A stretch of DNA of 64,000 nt from Streptomyces sp. MUM 203J (GCF_022414595.1 NZ_JADWYO010000006.1:103547-167546); one strand, 5' to 3'. Positions 25,425 to 35,144 are shown, counted from the stretch's first letter. The notes: generated by a model not told the origin, from the letters alone. Made by a program: numbers and translations.

Positions 25425-26336
25425 TTACGGAACCCGCACCGGCGCGGTCTGCGTCTCCGCCTCCGCCAGGAGTTCCGTCAGCCGCAGGCCGAAGCGGGCG
25501 TCGCAGGCGTGCGGGGTGCCCGTGCGGGCGGCGTCCAGCAGGGCGTCCACCGCGTGGCCGAACGCACCCGTCGCGTCGCCCCAGTAGGGCATCACCGCCC
25601 GGCCCCGCTCGCCGTACAGCGTGACGCCCGCGTCCGCAGCGGCGGCGGGAGCGCTCAGACTGAGCGTCACCGAGCCACCCGCGCCCGACGCGTGCCGCAG
25701 CAGCAGATGCAGCGTGTCCCCCGGGCCGGGCACCGCCCGCAGCCCCGTCACCTCGCCCAGCACGGGCAGCAGCACCGACAGTACGTGCGGGCCCACGTCC
25801 CACAGCGCGCCCTTCTCCCGCCGCCACGGCGAAGCGGCGTACGCGCTGGTCGAGTCCGGCCCGAACAGCGCCCCCAGCCAGTGCGCCTCCGCCAGGTGCC
25901 AGCCGCCCGCCGCCGCCTGCTCCGCCACCCACGGCGCCGTCGCCTCCGCGAACCGCAGCGTGCAGAAGACCACCGCCGTGACCCCCGCCGCGTCCACCGC
26001 GTCCGCCACCTCCCGCGCGGCTGCCACACTCGTCGCCACCGGCTTGTCCAGCAGCAGATGGCAGCCCGCCCCGGCCGCCCGCACCGCCAGCGGCGCCTGG
26101 ACATCCGGCGGCAGCGCGCACGCCACCGCGTCGCACGCCGCGAACAGCGCGTCCACGTCCCCGTACGCGCGCGTACCGTGCCTCGCGGCCAGCCCGGCCG
26201 CCGCCTCGGAGCGCCTGCCCCACACCCCGGCGAACTCCACCCCCGGGTGCGCGGCCAGCGCCGGGGCGTGGGTGCGGGCCGCCCAGGGGCCGGTGCCGAG
26301 AAGGCCGATACGGGGCTTCGGTGACGACGTCTGCAT
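25425..26336 (-). CDS. Gfo/Idh/MocA-family NAD(P)-dependent oxidoreductase
   Basis: This 303-residue enzyme has an N-terminal Rossmann fold (RIGLLGTGPWAARTHAPALA, residues 9-28), the family's LLLDKPVATS near residue 95 with the catalytic Lys, and WDVGPHVLS in the C-terminal sheet domain. Such enzymes oxidise sugar or inositol hydroxyls; the substrate is not evident. It stands alone. The 263 bases downstream (25162-25424) are GC-rich low-complexity sequence with no gene. Confidence 0.87.
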   Translation of the reverse strand: MQTSSPKPRIGLLGTGPWAARTHAPALAAHPGVEFAGVWGRRSEAAAGLAARHGTRAYGDVDALFAACDAVACALPPDVQAPLAVRAAGAGCHLLLDKPVATSVAAAREVADAVDAAGVTAVVFCTLRFAEATAPWVAEQAAAGGWHLAEAHWLGALFGPDSTSAYAASPWRREKGALWDVGPHVLSVLLPVLGEVTGLRAVPGPGDTLHLLLRHASGAGGSVTLSLSAPAAAADAGVTLYGERGRAVMPYWGDATGAFGHAVDALLDAARTGTPHACDARFGLRLTELLAEAETQTAPVRVP

Positions 26337-26578
26337 GCCCGCCAGTCTGCCCGCCGCTCCGGCACGCCCGGAAACCGGGCCGCACAGGCACGCCGGCCGG
26401 GGATCCCGGCCCGAAATCCATGCCGGACCCGGCCCGCTCCGGTGTTATGTTTCCTTCCACGCCGGCCGCGGGACTCCCGCGTGACTTCCGAGACCTGCTC
26501 TGTTCAAGCAACGATTTCGCTGTTCACGCCCCTATTCCCCGGCCGGTACCGCACCTCTCGCAGAGCACCGGGGGAACC

Positions 26579-27997
26579 ATGGCGGAGACGCTCGCCGATC
26601 TTGTCGCGGCCGAGGACGTGCTGCTCTTCGTCAACGCCGCCGTCACCGCGACCGGCCAGCGCGAGTTCCGGTCCGGGGCCGCGCGGCAGCGGCTGTCGCT
26701 GCGCTTTCTGCACGAGTACGTACGGGTCAACTACCGCCCCCTGTACGCCGCGTCGCTCGCCCTCGGCATCAACGACCACAACGCCGCGCTCGTCGTCGAG
26801 AACCTGCTGCGCCATGCCGGCGAGGCCGACCCGGACCAGAAGCGGCTCGAAGGGCGGCTCATCGCGGCCCGGCTGGCCACGCTCCCGCCCCCACGCGTGT
26901 ACCGCCTGTTCCGTGCCCTGCGCACCGCCCGCGTCAACAACCGCCGCACCCGCGCCCTGATGCGGGACTGGCTGGCCGCCCGCCCCGACCTCGGGCACGA
27001 CGCCGTCAAGTACCGGGCGGGAGTCAGAGCGGCCGTCCGGCACGCGCACGTGGCGCCGGCACCCGAGATCGGGCACTTCCTGTTCACCCCGCGCCGCCGG
27101 GCCCCCGCCCGCTACGCGCATCCCCTGCTGGACGCCCACCGCCGCGCCCACCACCAGCAGGCCGCCCTGTACGAGCTGCCGTTCACCGTCGCCGAGGGCT
27201 TCGCCGCCGGGCACGGTCTGAAGCGTGAGGTGTTCCTGGAGCGGATGGCGCCCCGCATGACCCGGCTGGAACGGCTGCGCACCCATCGGGCCGGTGCCGG
27301 AACCGACACCGACCTGACCGTCATGCCGCTGACCCGGCTCGCCCTGTACGTGCTGGCCCTCCCGTTCGAGGAGCGGACCGCCCGGCGGGCCGAGCTGACG
27401 GGCGCCCTGCGCGCGGCGGCCCGCCGGGCGGCCGGGACGCACGCCGGTACCTGGGGGCGGGTCGCTGCCGTGCTGGACGACAGCTTCTCCTCGTCCGGGT
27501 CGGGTCAGAAACGGCGCCGCCCGCTGGCGGTGGCCCTGGGCTGTCACTTCCTGCTGGAGGCACTGGCCGCTCCCCGCGCGTACACGCCGCTGTGGACGTC
27601 CGGCGCGGCCGACCCGCTGCTCGTGCGGCCCTGGGGCCCGACCCCGCTCGGGACACGCATCCTCGACGCGCTGGACGCCCGCCCCGAGCGGCTGGTGATC
27701 GTCTCGGACGGGTGGGACAACGCCCCGCCGGGGCTGGCGGGGGAGGTGCTGCGGGTGTGGCGGACCCGGATCGACCCGGAGCGCCGTACCAGCGCCGTGC
27801 ACGTCAACCCCGTGTACGACGCCGGCGGGTTCGACGTGCGGCGGCTGGCGCCGAGCGTGCCGACGGCCGGGATCCGGGACGCCGGGGACCTGGCGTCGCT
27901 GGTGGAGATCGCCCGGTTCGCGGAGGGCCGGACCGGGCTCGCGGAGCTGCGGGCGTATCTGGACGGGCGCGTACGGCTGTTCCTGGGGGAGTCGTGA
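26579..27997 (+). CDS. Helical repeat + vWA-domain protein, TROVE/Ro60-like
   Basis: This 472-residue protein has a helical N-terminal region (residues 1-250) and a C-terminal von Willebrand A domain. All three metal-site motifs are visible: DDSFS (about 300-304, DxSxS), PTPLGTR (354-360) and VSDG (375-378). The N-terminal part contains NNRRTRALMRDWLAARPDLG then HDAVKYR, reminiscent of TROVE modules of the Ro60 RNA-binding ring protein. ATG 26579 follows GGGGGA. It overlaps the next gene by GTGA, so the two are made together. A TROVE assignment is inference; the vWA part is well supported. Confidence 0.65.
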   Translation: MAETLADLVAAEDVLLFVNAAVTATGQREFRSGAARQRLSLRFLHEYVRVNYRPLYAASLALGINDHNAALVVENLLRHAGEADPDQKRLEGRLIAARLATLPPPRVYRLFRALRTARVNNRRTRALMRDWLAARPDLGHDAVKYRAGVRAAVRHAHVAPAPEIGHFLFTPRRRAPARYAHPLLDAHRRAHHQQAALYELPFTVAEGFAAGHGLKREVFLERMAPRMTRLERLRTHRAGAGTDTDLTVMPLTRLALYVLALPFEERTARRAELTGALRAAARRAAGTHAGTWGRVAAVLDDSFSSSGSGQKRRRPLAVALGCHFLLEALAAPRAYTPLWTSGAADPLLVRPWGPTPLGTRILDALDARPERLVIVSDGWDNAPPGLAGEVLRVWRTRIDPERRTSAVHVNPVYDAGGFDVRRLAPSVPTAGIRDAGDLASLVEIARFAEGRTGLAELRAYLDGRVRLFLGES

Positions 27998-29172
27998 CAC
28001 GGATCGACCTGGGCGGGCTGACCGCCGGGCCCTCGCAGGTGTGGGGCGGCATCCGGCTCGTGCCGCTGCTGCGGGAGCGGCCGGTGGAGGGGCTCCGGCT
28101 GCGCCGGGAGCTGTACGAGGACCACACGGGCCTCGTGCGGCTGGACGAGCGGCATGCGTATGTCTCGTACGTCCCGCACGGCTTCGTGGCCGACTGGTCC
28201 GGGACACCCGGGGCGGCCGGGACGGAGGAGAGGCGCCAGAGCGCCGCCTACGGGACCCAGATGGGCACCGGCACCCCTGTGGCCGTGCCCGTCCGCGGTC
28301 TTCACCGGCCGGCCAGGAAGGCCGGAGACGGCCCGGCGCGCGGGCGGCTGCGGTTCCTGCCGCTGCACCTCGCCCTGGAGGGCTACCTCGCGCTCCACTT
28401 CGGCGGGCCGTCCGTCGTGTGGGACGAGTGGTCCCGTGCGGCGGTGCGGCGAGGGCTGTCGCCGCGCGAGGAGCAGGCGTACGCCGGGGCGGACGTGCGG
28501 GGGCTCGCGGAGGCGCTGCGGATCTTCGAGATCCACCCGGACCAGTGCGGTGTGATGGTGTACGCCGCCGACGCGCTCGCCGCCGCGTTCGTCGTCCCGC
28601 ACCCGGACGACTACCGGGCACTGCACCCCTCCCTCGTGCAGGACCTGTACGGAGAGCTGGTGCACCAGTACGCGTACTACGGGGCCCCGGTGCCGGAGTT
28701 CACCGCGCGGATCGACGACGCGCGGGGCACCGTCCGGACGCTCGCGGACCTGCGGCGGGCCGCACGCGCGCAGGAGCGGGAGTGGACGGCGGGCCATGAC
28801 ACGGTCATGGCCCGGGAGCTGCTGGAGACCCCGTACGCCTGCGAACGCGTCCAGCGGAAGGGGCGGTTCGGCCTGTACCGGTTCCTGCCGCCCTTCGCGC
28901 GGGACGGGCTCGGACAGCACATCGGAGAGATGATCACGGACCACAGGGGACGGACCGCGTACCTGAAGACCTTCCGGCTGTCCGACGGACAGGTCCGGCG
29001 CGGCTACCTGCTGCGGAGGCTGGCCGACACCGACTGGCACCTGGGGCACACCGCGGAGGCGATGGGCATCGGCTACGGGGAACTGGTCGCCCGGATCCGC
29101 CGGGCGGGCTTCGGGTCGCTGCTGAACCCGCACGTGGTCGCACAGCGGTCACGCGAGGCACAGGGCACGTGA
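27994..29172 (+). CDS. ARPP-2-like protein with C-terminal helix-turn-helix
   Basis: This 392-residue protein resembles Streptomyces proteins annotated ARPP-2 (named for association with ADP-ribosylglycohydrolase and rhodanese-phosphatase genes). Conserved-looking segments are VWGGIRLVPLLRERPVE, YVSYVPHGFVADW, LPLHLALEGYLALHFGGPS and EIHPDQCGVMVYAADALA. The last ~50 residues (HLGHTAEAMGIGYGELVARI) look like a Fis-type helix-turn-helix. GTG 27994 overlaps the vWA gene stop. The biochemical role is unknown; a link to NAD/ADP-ribose or RNA processing is proposed for the family. Confidence 0.6.
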   Translation: MTRIDLGGLTAGPSQVWGGIRLVPLLRERPVEGLRLRRELYEDHTGLVRLDERHAYVSYVPHGFVADWSGTPGAAGTEERRQSAAYGTQMGTGTPVAVPVRGLHRPARKAGDGPARGRLRFLPLHLALEGYLALHFGGPSVVWDEWSRAAVRRGLSPREEQAYAGADVRGLAEALRIFEIHPDQCGVMVYAADALAAAFVVPHPDDYRALHPSLVQDLYGELVHQYAYYGAPVPEFTARIDDARGTVRTLADLRRAARAQEREWTAGHDTVMARELLETPYACERVQRKGRFGLYRFLPPFARDGLGQHIGEMITDHRGRTAYLKTFRLSDGQVRRGYLLRRLADTDWHLGHTAEAMGIGYGELVARIRRAGFGSLLNPHVVAQRSREAQGT

Positions 29173-29255
29173 AGCAGGGCGCACAGCGGGTGAGGCAGGG
29201 CACGCGGCGCCTGGAAGACGGCGCACAGCACGTGCGCAAACCACAGGAAACCTGA

Positions 29256-29293
29256 GTAACACGGGGTTCACATACGGGCAACGGTCGGGAAAT
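29256..29293 (+). promoter_or_regulatory. GlnR-type operator upstream of glnII
   Basis: Four pentamers at exact 11-base steps: GTAAC (29256), TTCAC (29267), GCAAC (29278), GAAAT (29289), against the GlnR pattern gTnAC-n6-GaAAc repeated. Three boxes match at 4-5 of 5 positions; TTCAC is poor. It ends 53 bases before the glnII start. Confidence 0.65.
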
Positions 29294-29346
29294 CCCCCGT
29301 TGCCAAGCTGCGCGGCATACCGCTGCACCCGCAAAGGATGAGGCCC

Positions 29347-30378
29347 GTGACCATCAAGGCTGAGTACATCTGGATCGACGGCACCGCGCCGACCGCCAAG
29401 CTTCGCTCGAAGACGAAGATACTGTCCGGTGCCGTCTCCGGCGTCGCGGAGCTGCCCATCTGGGGCTTCGACGGGTCCAGCACCAACCAGGCCGAGGGCC
29501 ACGCCTCCGACTGCGTGCTGAAGCCGGTCCACACCTGCCCGGACCCGATCCGCGGCGGCGAGCACATCCTCGTGCTGTGCGAGGTCCTCAACACGGACAT
29601 GACCCCGCACACCACCAACACGCGGGCGCAGCTGGCGGAGGTCGAGGAGAAGTTCGCCGCACAGGAGCCGGTCTTCGGCATCGAGCAGGAGTACACGTTC
29701 TTCGACGGCTCCCGTCCGCTGGGCTTCCCCGAGAACGGCTTCCCCGCCCCCCAGGGCGGCTACTACTGCGGTGTCGGCGCGGACGAGATCCACGGCCGTG
29801 ACATCGTCGAGGCGCACCTGGAGCACTGCCTCCAGGCCGGTCTGGGCATCTCCGGCATCAACGCCGAGGTGATGCCGGGCCAGTGGGAGTTCCAGGTCGG
29901 CCCGCTGTCCCCGCTGGAGGTCTCGGACCAGCTGTGGATCGCCCGCTGGCTGCTCTACCGCACGGCGGAGGACTACGGCGTGTCCGCCACCCTCGACCCG
30001 AAGCCGGTCAAGGGCGACTGGAACGGCGCGGGCGCGCACACCAACTTCTCGACGAAGGCGATGCGCGAGGGCTATGCCGCGATCATCACCGCGTGCGAGT
30101 CGCTCGGTGAGGGCTCCAAGCCGCTCGACCACGTCAAGAACTACGGCGCGGGCATCGACGACCGGCTGACCGGTCTGCACGAGACGGCCCCGTGGGACCA
30201 GTACAGCTACGGCGTCTCGGACCGCGGTGCCTCGGTCCGCATCCCGTGGCAGGTCGAGAAGGACGGCAAGGGCTACATCGAGGACCGCCGCCCGAACGCG
30301 AACGTCGACCCGTACGTGGTGACCCGCCTGCTGGTGGACACCTGCTGCTCGGCACTGGAGAAGGCCGGCCAGGTCTGA
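29347..30378 (+). CDS. glnII: Glutamine synthetase II
   Basis: This 343-residue eukaryotic-type glutamine synthetase makes glutamine from glutamate and ammonia. It has AEYIWIDGT at the start, LPIWGFDGSSTNQAEG, GIEQEYTFF, NAEVMPGQWEFQVGP, NGAGAHTNFSTKAMR, and ENNANVDPY replaced by RRPNANVDPYV near the end. It lacks the adenylylation loop of GSI, so GlnE should not control it. GTG 29347 gives the expected start (VTIKAEYIWIDG); ATG 29338 would add three residues. A four-box GlnR-like site lies upstream and a strong terminator downstream. Confidence 0.96.
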   Translation: MTIKAEYIWIDGTAPTAKLRSKTKILSGAVSGVAELPIWGFDGSSTNQAEGHASDCVLKPVHTCPDPIRGGEHILVLCEVLNTDMTPHTTNTRAQLAEVEEKFAAQEPVFGIEQEYTFFDGSRPLGFPENGFPAPQGGYYCGVGADEIHGRDIVEAHLEHCLQAGLGISGINAEVMPGQWEFQVGPLSPLEVSDQLWIARWLLYRTAEDYGVSATLDPKPVKGDWNGAGAHTNFSTKAMREGYAAIITACESLGEGSKPLDHVKNYGAGIDDRLTGLHETAPWDQYSYGVSDRGASVRIPWQVEKDGKGYIEDRRPNANVDPYVVTRLLVDTCCSALEKAGQV

Positions 30379-30398
30379 TCCCGCCCGGACGCGGCGAG

Positions 30399-30434
30399 GG
30401 GGCGCCCCACCGGAACGGTCCGGTGGGGCGCCCC
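30399..30434. terminator. Bidirectional terminator between glnII and PepSY gene
   Basis: GGGGCGCCCCACCGGA (30399-30414) and its exact complement (30419-30434) enclose the loop ACGG. It lies between the convergent glnII and PepSY genes and can stop both. Confidence 0.88.
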
Positions 30435-30446
30435 TTCCCGTACCCG

Positions 30447-31862
30447 TCAGCCGTTCGGGCGGCGGGCCGCCAGCGACCGCGCCCCGTCCACCACCAGGAA
30501 CGCCAGCAGGCTCAGTCCCAGCAGCGGCAGGAACCATCCGACCGCTGCGGTTCCCGCCGCCAGCGGCAGCAGGACCGTCGGCGGAACCCTCCTCCAGGCG
30601 CCCGGCCCGACCGGCCTGCCCGGGCGGCGCAGCCACCACATGCGGCAGCCCCACACGACGAGCAGCACCAGCGCCAGCGCGAGCACGGCGAGGGCCAGCT
30701 GGTTGGGCAGGCCCAGGAACGTTCCCATGTGCAGGGCGATGCCGATGCTGGTGAGCTTCGCGAGCAGCGGGTAGTCCGCGAACCGGACGGTGTCGAGCAC
30801 CCGGCCGTCCGCCGGGTCGACGGCGACGGAGTCCAGATGGACGGGGTACTGACGGTCGATGCCCTTGACCACGTACCCCTTGCCCTCGCTCGGGAGACTG
30901 ACCGCGATCTCCCCCGCGACCCCGGCCTCGGCGGCGACCCGGACGGCCTGGTCGATGCCGATGACGCCGCCACCGGCCGGCGCCGTCGGCCGGTGGCCGG
31001 AGCTGTGCCCCTCATGTCCCTCGTGGCCGCTGTCGGCGGAACCCGCGACGCTGTCGAGAGCGGCGGAGACGCTGGGCGTGGCGCCGCCGAGCCGCTCCCT
31101 CAGGGAGCCGATGTTCTCGCCCGCGTAGGCCGACCAGCTCAGGCCCGTGGCCGCGATGCCCAGCAGCCCGGCGGTGGCCCACAGGCCCACCGAGCCGTGC
31201 CACGAGAGGGTACGGCGCCGGGAGCGGGCCCCGCCCTCGGGCAGGAACAGGGCGCGCCGGGCGGTACGCCTGCGGCCCAGCCACAGGGCGAGGCCGCCCA
31301 GCGCGATGACCCACAGCCAGCTCGCGGCCAGCTCGCTGTAGACCCGGCCGGGCTCGCCCAGCCCGAGGTCCCGGTGGACCTGGGACAGCCAGGTGCGCAG
31401 CGGCAGCGCCCCTGAGCCGCCGTAGCTGGGAAGGGCGCCCCGCACCTCGGCGGTGTAGGGGTCGACGAAGACGGCCAGCGACCTGCCGTCCTCGACACCC
31501 GGCCCGCTCATCAGGACGCGGGTCGTGGCACCCTCCTCGGCCGCCGGCCACACGGCGGTCACCGTGTTGTCGGGCCGGGCGCGGCGGGCGGCCTCCACCT
31601 GCTCGGCCAGCGGCCGGACGCTGTCACCGACGGGCACCTCCAGCTCGTGCCGGTAGACGATCTTCTCGGCCTGGTACGAGAGGGCGTAGAGCAGCCCGCT
31701 GGCGGCGGCGACGAACAGGAAGGGGGCGATGAGCAGTCCGGCGTAGAAGTGCAGCCGCAGCACGAGGGGCCGCAGCGCGCTCCAGGTGCCGGGCCGGACG
31801 GGTACGCGTTGGTCCTGGTCCTTCTCCGACTGTATGGACTCGGTGGGTTCGGTGGTGAGCAT
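30447..31862 (-). CDS. PepSY-associated transmembrane protein
   Basis: This 471-residue membrane protein has a short cytoplasmic start, a first membrane segment after LRLHFYAGLLIAPFLFVAAAS, an external PepSY region, and further segments (LWVIALGGLALWLG, LALAVLALALVLLVVWGC). A histidine-rich loop, HEGHEGHSSGH, lies near residue 285 and may bind metal. PepSY_TM proteins occur in iron-siderophore reduction and in protease inhibition. The upstream membrane gene is 49 bases away in the same direction, probably an operon. Confidence 0.85.
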   Translation of the reverse strand: MLTTEPTESIQSEKDQDQRVPVRPGTWSALRPLVLRLHFYAGLLIAPFLFVAAASGLLYALSYQAEKIVYRHELEVPVGDSVRPLAEQVEAARRARPDNTVTAVWPAAEEGATTRVLMSGPGVEDGRSLAVFVDPYTAEVRGALPSYGGSGALPLRTWLSQVHRDLGLGEPGRVYSELAASWLWVIALGGLALWLGRRRTARRALFLPEGGARSRRRTLSWHGSVGLWATAGLLGIAATGLSWSAYAGENIGSLRERLGGATPSVSAALDSVAGSADSGHEGHEGHSSGHRPTAPAGGGVIGIDQAVRVAAEAGVAGEIAVSLPSEGKGYVVKGIDRQYPVHLDSVAVDPADGRVLDTVRFADYPLLAKLTSIGIALHMGTFLGLPNQLALAVLALALVLLVVWGCRMWWLRRPGRPVGPGAWRRVPPTVLLPLAAGTAAVGWFLPLLGLSLLAFLVVDGARSLAARRPNG

Positions 31863-31911
31863 GCGTGTCCTCGCAAGCGTGGTTGACCGCAGGGGTGGCA
31901 GACCCCCGGGA

Positions 31912-32508
31912 TCAGGCGTGCGCTCCGAGGGCCTTGACGACGTGGTGGGGTACGGCGAGGACGGGCGGCCCCCGGCGGGTGCGGGCGCGGGCGAGGACGG
32001 CCCCGCGCGTCGGCTGGTCCGCCCGGGACCGGGGAACCGGCCGGGGCGGGCGGGGCGCGAGCGGAAGCCGTACGGCGGTGAGCGGTGGCCGCAGCGGTAC
32101 GAACGCGGTGCGGGCGAGCCGGAACAGCGCGGCCTCGCCGCAGGCCAGCCACAGCCCGCAGACCGCCGCGGCCAGCAGGTGTGCTCCGGTCATCCCGGGC
32201 GTCGGCAGTGCGTCCGCCAGGGAGGCGCCGCCCCCGTGACCGCCGCCGTGATGCCCCCGCGCGCCTGCGAACGTCAGGTGCAGCGCGCCCTGCACGGCGA
32301 GCAGCCCCGTACCGATGGACCACGCACCGCGCCGACGGCCGCCGAAGACCCAGGCGAGGCCGCAGGTCAGCGCGAAGGCGGTCAGCAGGGAACCGAGCGG
32401 GACACGGTGGGCCGTCTGGGAGGCGTGACCGGTCGCGGACAGCACGACGCACACCGCCGCGAACAGGGCGGCGCGCATCAGGCGCAGAGGTGAGCGGTTA
32501 CCGGTCAT
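31912..32508 (-). CDS. Membrane protein with His-rich loop
   Basis: This 198-residue protein has four likely membrane segments (AALFAAVCVVLSATGHA, PLGSLLTAFALTCGLAWVFG, GTGLLAVQGALHLTFAG, LLAAAVCGLWLACGEAALF), with the metal-suited loop GARGHHGGGHGGG between the third and fourth. The C-terminal ~50 residues are basic and proline-rich. It is paired with the PepSY protein, which also has a His-rich loop, so a shared metal-related role is likely but unproven. Confidence 0.75.
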   Translation of the reverse strand: MTGNRSPLRLMRAALFAAVCVVLSATGHASQTAHRVPLGSLLTAFALTCGLAWVFGGRRRGAWSIGTGLLAVQGALHLTFAGARGHHGGGHGGGASLADALPTPGMTGAHLLAAAVCGLWLACGEAALFRLARTAFVPLRPPLTAVRLPLAPRPPRPVPRSRADQPTRGAVLARARTRRGPPVLAVPHHVVKALGAHA

Positions 32509-32626
32509 GGCTCGAACATGCTCGCACCCCCCTGGATACGCGCGGCGGTCCGGTTCTTCTCAGAGCGGACGCGCGGTGGGTGCGGGACGGGTGCGGGACG
32601 GGGCCCGGCGAGGCAGAGTCGACGGT

Positions 32627-33625
32627 ATGAGACTTCTGGTTCTTGGCGGTACGGAGTTCGTGGGCCGCGCGGTCGTCGAGGAGGCGCTGGCGCGTGACTG
32701 GGATGTGACGGTGTTCCACCGGGGGCGCCACGCGCCGCCTCCCGGGGCCGCGGCACTGCACGGCGACCGGACGGAGGGCACGGAAGGGCTGGAGGAACTG
32801 CGGGGCGGCACCTGGGACGCGGTCGTCGACACCTGGTCGTCGGCGCCGTCGGTGGTACGGGACGCGGCCCGGCTGCTGGCCGGGCGGGCCGGGCGGTACG
32901 TGTACGTGTCGAGCCGATCGGTGTACGCGTGGCCCGTGGCGGCCGGGCAAGCGGAGGACGGGCCGCTGGTGGAGGCGTCGGAGGACGACTGGGACGACGT
33001 GCCGTACGCGCAGGCCAAGCGGGGCGGGGAGCTGGCGGCGACCCGCGTGTTCGGCGCGGAGCGCACGCTGCTGGCGCGGGCCGGGCTGATCCTGGGGCCG
33101 TGGGAGAACATCGGGCGGCTGCCGTGGTGGCTGAACCGGATGGCGCGCGGCGGCAGGGTCCTGGCGCCGGGCCCGCGCGATCTGGCCCTCCAGTACATCG
33201 ACGTACGGGACATGGCGATCTGGCTGCTGGACGCGGCGGAGGCCGGTCTGTCCGGCCCGTACAACCTGGTGAGCCCGCCCGGGCACACGACGATGCGGGA
33301 ACTGCTGGAGAGCTGTGTACGCGTGACCGGATCCGACGCGGAGCTGTGCTGGACCGAGCCGGGACCCGTCCTGGAGGCAGGCATCGCCCCCTGGACCGAC
33401 CTGCCGGTGTGGATCCCGCCGGGTGAGCTGTACGACGCGATGCACCGCGCGGACGTGTCGAAGGCCCTCGCGGCGGGCCTGCGCTGCCGCCCGGTGGCCG
33501 AGACGGTCGCGGACACATGGGAGTGGCTGAGCGGCCTCGGCGGCCGGGCGCCGCTGCGGGCCGACCGCGGCACGGTGGGCATCGGCCCGGAACTGGAGGC
33601 GAAGGTGCTGGCGATGGTGAGCTGA
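32627..33625 (+). CDS. NAD-dependent epimerase/dehydratase family protein
   Basis: This 332-residue extended short-chain dehydrogenase has the N-terminal glycine motif LLVLGGTEFVGRAVVEEALA and YVSSRSVYA (Ser/Tyr of the active site). The usual YxxxK appears as YAQAKRGGE. Domain order resembles reductase-type epimerases acting on nucleotide-linked or free sugars. The substrate is unknown. The first ATG after 32507 is unlikely; ATG 32627 gives the standard MRLLVLGGTEF start. Confidence 0.85.
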   Translation: MRLLVLGGTEFVGRAVVEEALARDWDVTVFHRGRHAPPPGAAALHGDRTEGTEGLEELRGGTWDAVVDTWSSAPSVVRDAARLLAGRAGRYVYVSSRSVYAWPVAAGQAEDGPLVEASEDDWDDVPYAQAKRGGELAATRVFGAERTLLARAGLILGPWENIGRLPWWLNRMARGGRVLAPGPRDLALQYIDVRDMAIWLLDAAEAGLSGPYNLVSPPGHTTMRELLESCVRVTGSDAELCWTEPGPVLEAGIAPWTDLPVWIPPGELYDAMHRADVSKALAAGLRCRPVAETVADTWEWLSGLGGRAPLRADRGTVGIGPELEAKVLAMVS

Positions 33626-33836
33626 GGTCCGCCGGGTGCGCTCAGGCCCGCCCGGCGTCCGAGGACGAGCCGCGTTCCGGGTGCACCCCCTGCCCGAAGG
33701 GGCCGGGGGAGGGGCGGGGTGGGGGAAAGTACACCCCCGGCCCGGGCGGTGGGTCCCGTGCCGCGTTCGCCGCACCTCCGCGAGACTGGTCCCACGACGC
33801 GGCACCGGCCGCGCGGGAGCACCAGGGGGAGTCGCG

Positions 33837-35144
33837 GTGGCGGGGACGAACGCGGAGGCGGGGCGTGCGGACGGCGGCACCCCGGGCACATGGATACGGG
33901 CCTCACTGCAGGCCGTCCCCCGGGGCCTGAGCCTGGTACCGGCGACCCTCGTCGGCTCCACGGCCCTCCTGACGGCCGTCCTGCTGTCCGTCTCCCTGAT
34001 CCCCCTCGGCATCGGCATCCTGACCACCCCGCCCGTCCTGCGCGCGGTGCGGGCCCACGCCACCCGCCGACGGCACCTGGCCGAGCACTGGGCGGGCATC
34101 CTCATCCCCGAGGCGCACCGTCCGCTCCCGCCCGAGCGCCCGGACGGCTGGGCCCCCCGGGTCACCCACTGCGTACGCCTGCTGACGGACCCGGTGACCT
34201 GGCGGGACGTGCGGTGGCTGTGGGTGGACATGTCGGCCGGGCTCCTGACAGCGCTGCTGCCCTTCGTCACGCTCGCGTTCGGGCTGGAGGGCCTGGTGTG
34301 GGCGGCGGGCCTGTGGCGGGTGCTGGGCGATCACGGCCCGTACTGGTACGCGTTCGTCCCGGTGGACGGGGAGTCGACCGCCATGGCGGCGGGCGGGCTC
34401 GGCCTGGTGGTGATCGTTCTCGGTCTGTGCTTCAACCCGGTGCTGCTGCGGGGGCACTTCATGCTGACGAAGGCACTCCTCGACCGGCCGCTGACCGCGG
34501 ACCTCGCCGAGCGCATCGACCGGCTGACCGAGACCCGGCACGACGCGGTGGACGCGTCGGCGGCCGAACTGCGCCGTATCGAGCGGGACCTGCACGACGG
34601 GGCACAGGCCCGGCTCGTCGCGATGGGCATGGACCTCGGCACCGTCGAGGCGCTGATCGAACGGGACCCGGCCCAGGCGAAGGCGCTGCTGGCCAAGGCC
34701 CGGCAGAACTCGGCGGACGCCCTGAACGAACTGCGTGACCTGGTCCGGGGCATCCACCCGCCGGTCCTCGCGGAGCGCGGCCTCGGGGACGCGGTGAGGG
34801 CGCTGGCCCTGCGGCTCCCGCTCCCGGTGGACGTGACGGTGGACCTGCCGGGCAGACCGGACGCGCCGGTCGAGTCGGCGGCGTACTTCGCGGCGAGCGA
34901 GCTGCTCACGAACGCCGTCAAGCACGCGCAGGCCGAACGGATCTGGGTGGACGTCAGGCACAGTGGCGTCATGCTGTCCGTCACGGTCACCGACGACGGC
35001 GTGGGCGGCGCCGGAGCGGGTGAGGGCTCCGGACTGGCCGGGGTGGAGCGGCGGCTGGGTACATTCGACGGGATCCTGGCCGTCAGCAGCCCCGTCGGCG
35101 GTCCCACCACGGTCACGCTGGAGATCCCTTGCGTGTTGTCGTAG
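33837..35144 (+). CDS. Two-component sensor histidine kinase (HisKA_3)
   Basis: This 435-residue kinase has an N-terminal membrane sensor region of the Streptomyces type (hydrophobic segments at about residues 35-60, 125-155 and 180-200), then the dimerisation/phosphoacceptor box [20 protein letters not shown] with the His, and a GHKL ATPase domain ([37 protein letters not shown]). GTG 33837 has GGGGGA 6-7 bases upstream. The response regulator overlaps its 3' end by 16 bases. The signal is not known. Confidence 0.92.
   Translation: MAGTNAEAGRADGGTPGTWIRASLQAVPRGLSLVPATLVGSTALLTAVLLSVSLIPLGIGILTTPPVLRAVRAHATRRRHLAEHWAGILIPEAHRPLPPERPDGWAPRVTHCVRLLTDPVTWRDVRWLWVDMSAGLLTALLPFVTLAFGLEGLVWAAGLWRVLGDHGPYWYAFVPVDGESTAMAAGGLGLVVIVLGLCFNPVLLRGHFMLTKALLDRPLTADLAERIDRLTETRHDAVDASAAELRRIERDLHDGAQARLVAMGMDLGTVEALIERDPAQAKALLAKARQNSADALNELRDLVRGIHPPVLAERGLGDAVRALALRLPLPVDVTVDLPGRPDAPVESAAYFAASELLTNAVKHAQAERIWVDVRHSGVMLSVTVTDDGVGGAGAGEGSGLAGVERRLGTFDGILAVSSPVGGPTTVTLEIPCVLS

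Noticed and set aside
26337..26578. Y-RNA-like gene upstream of the TROVE-like protein
   Set aside because: Searched for a stem with an internal loop and terminal repeats as in bacterial Y RNAs; no convincing fold was seen by eye. A covariance search would be needed.
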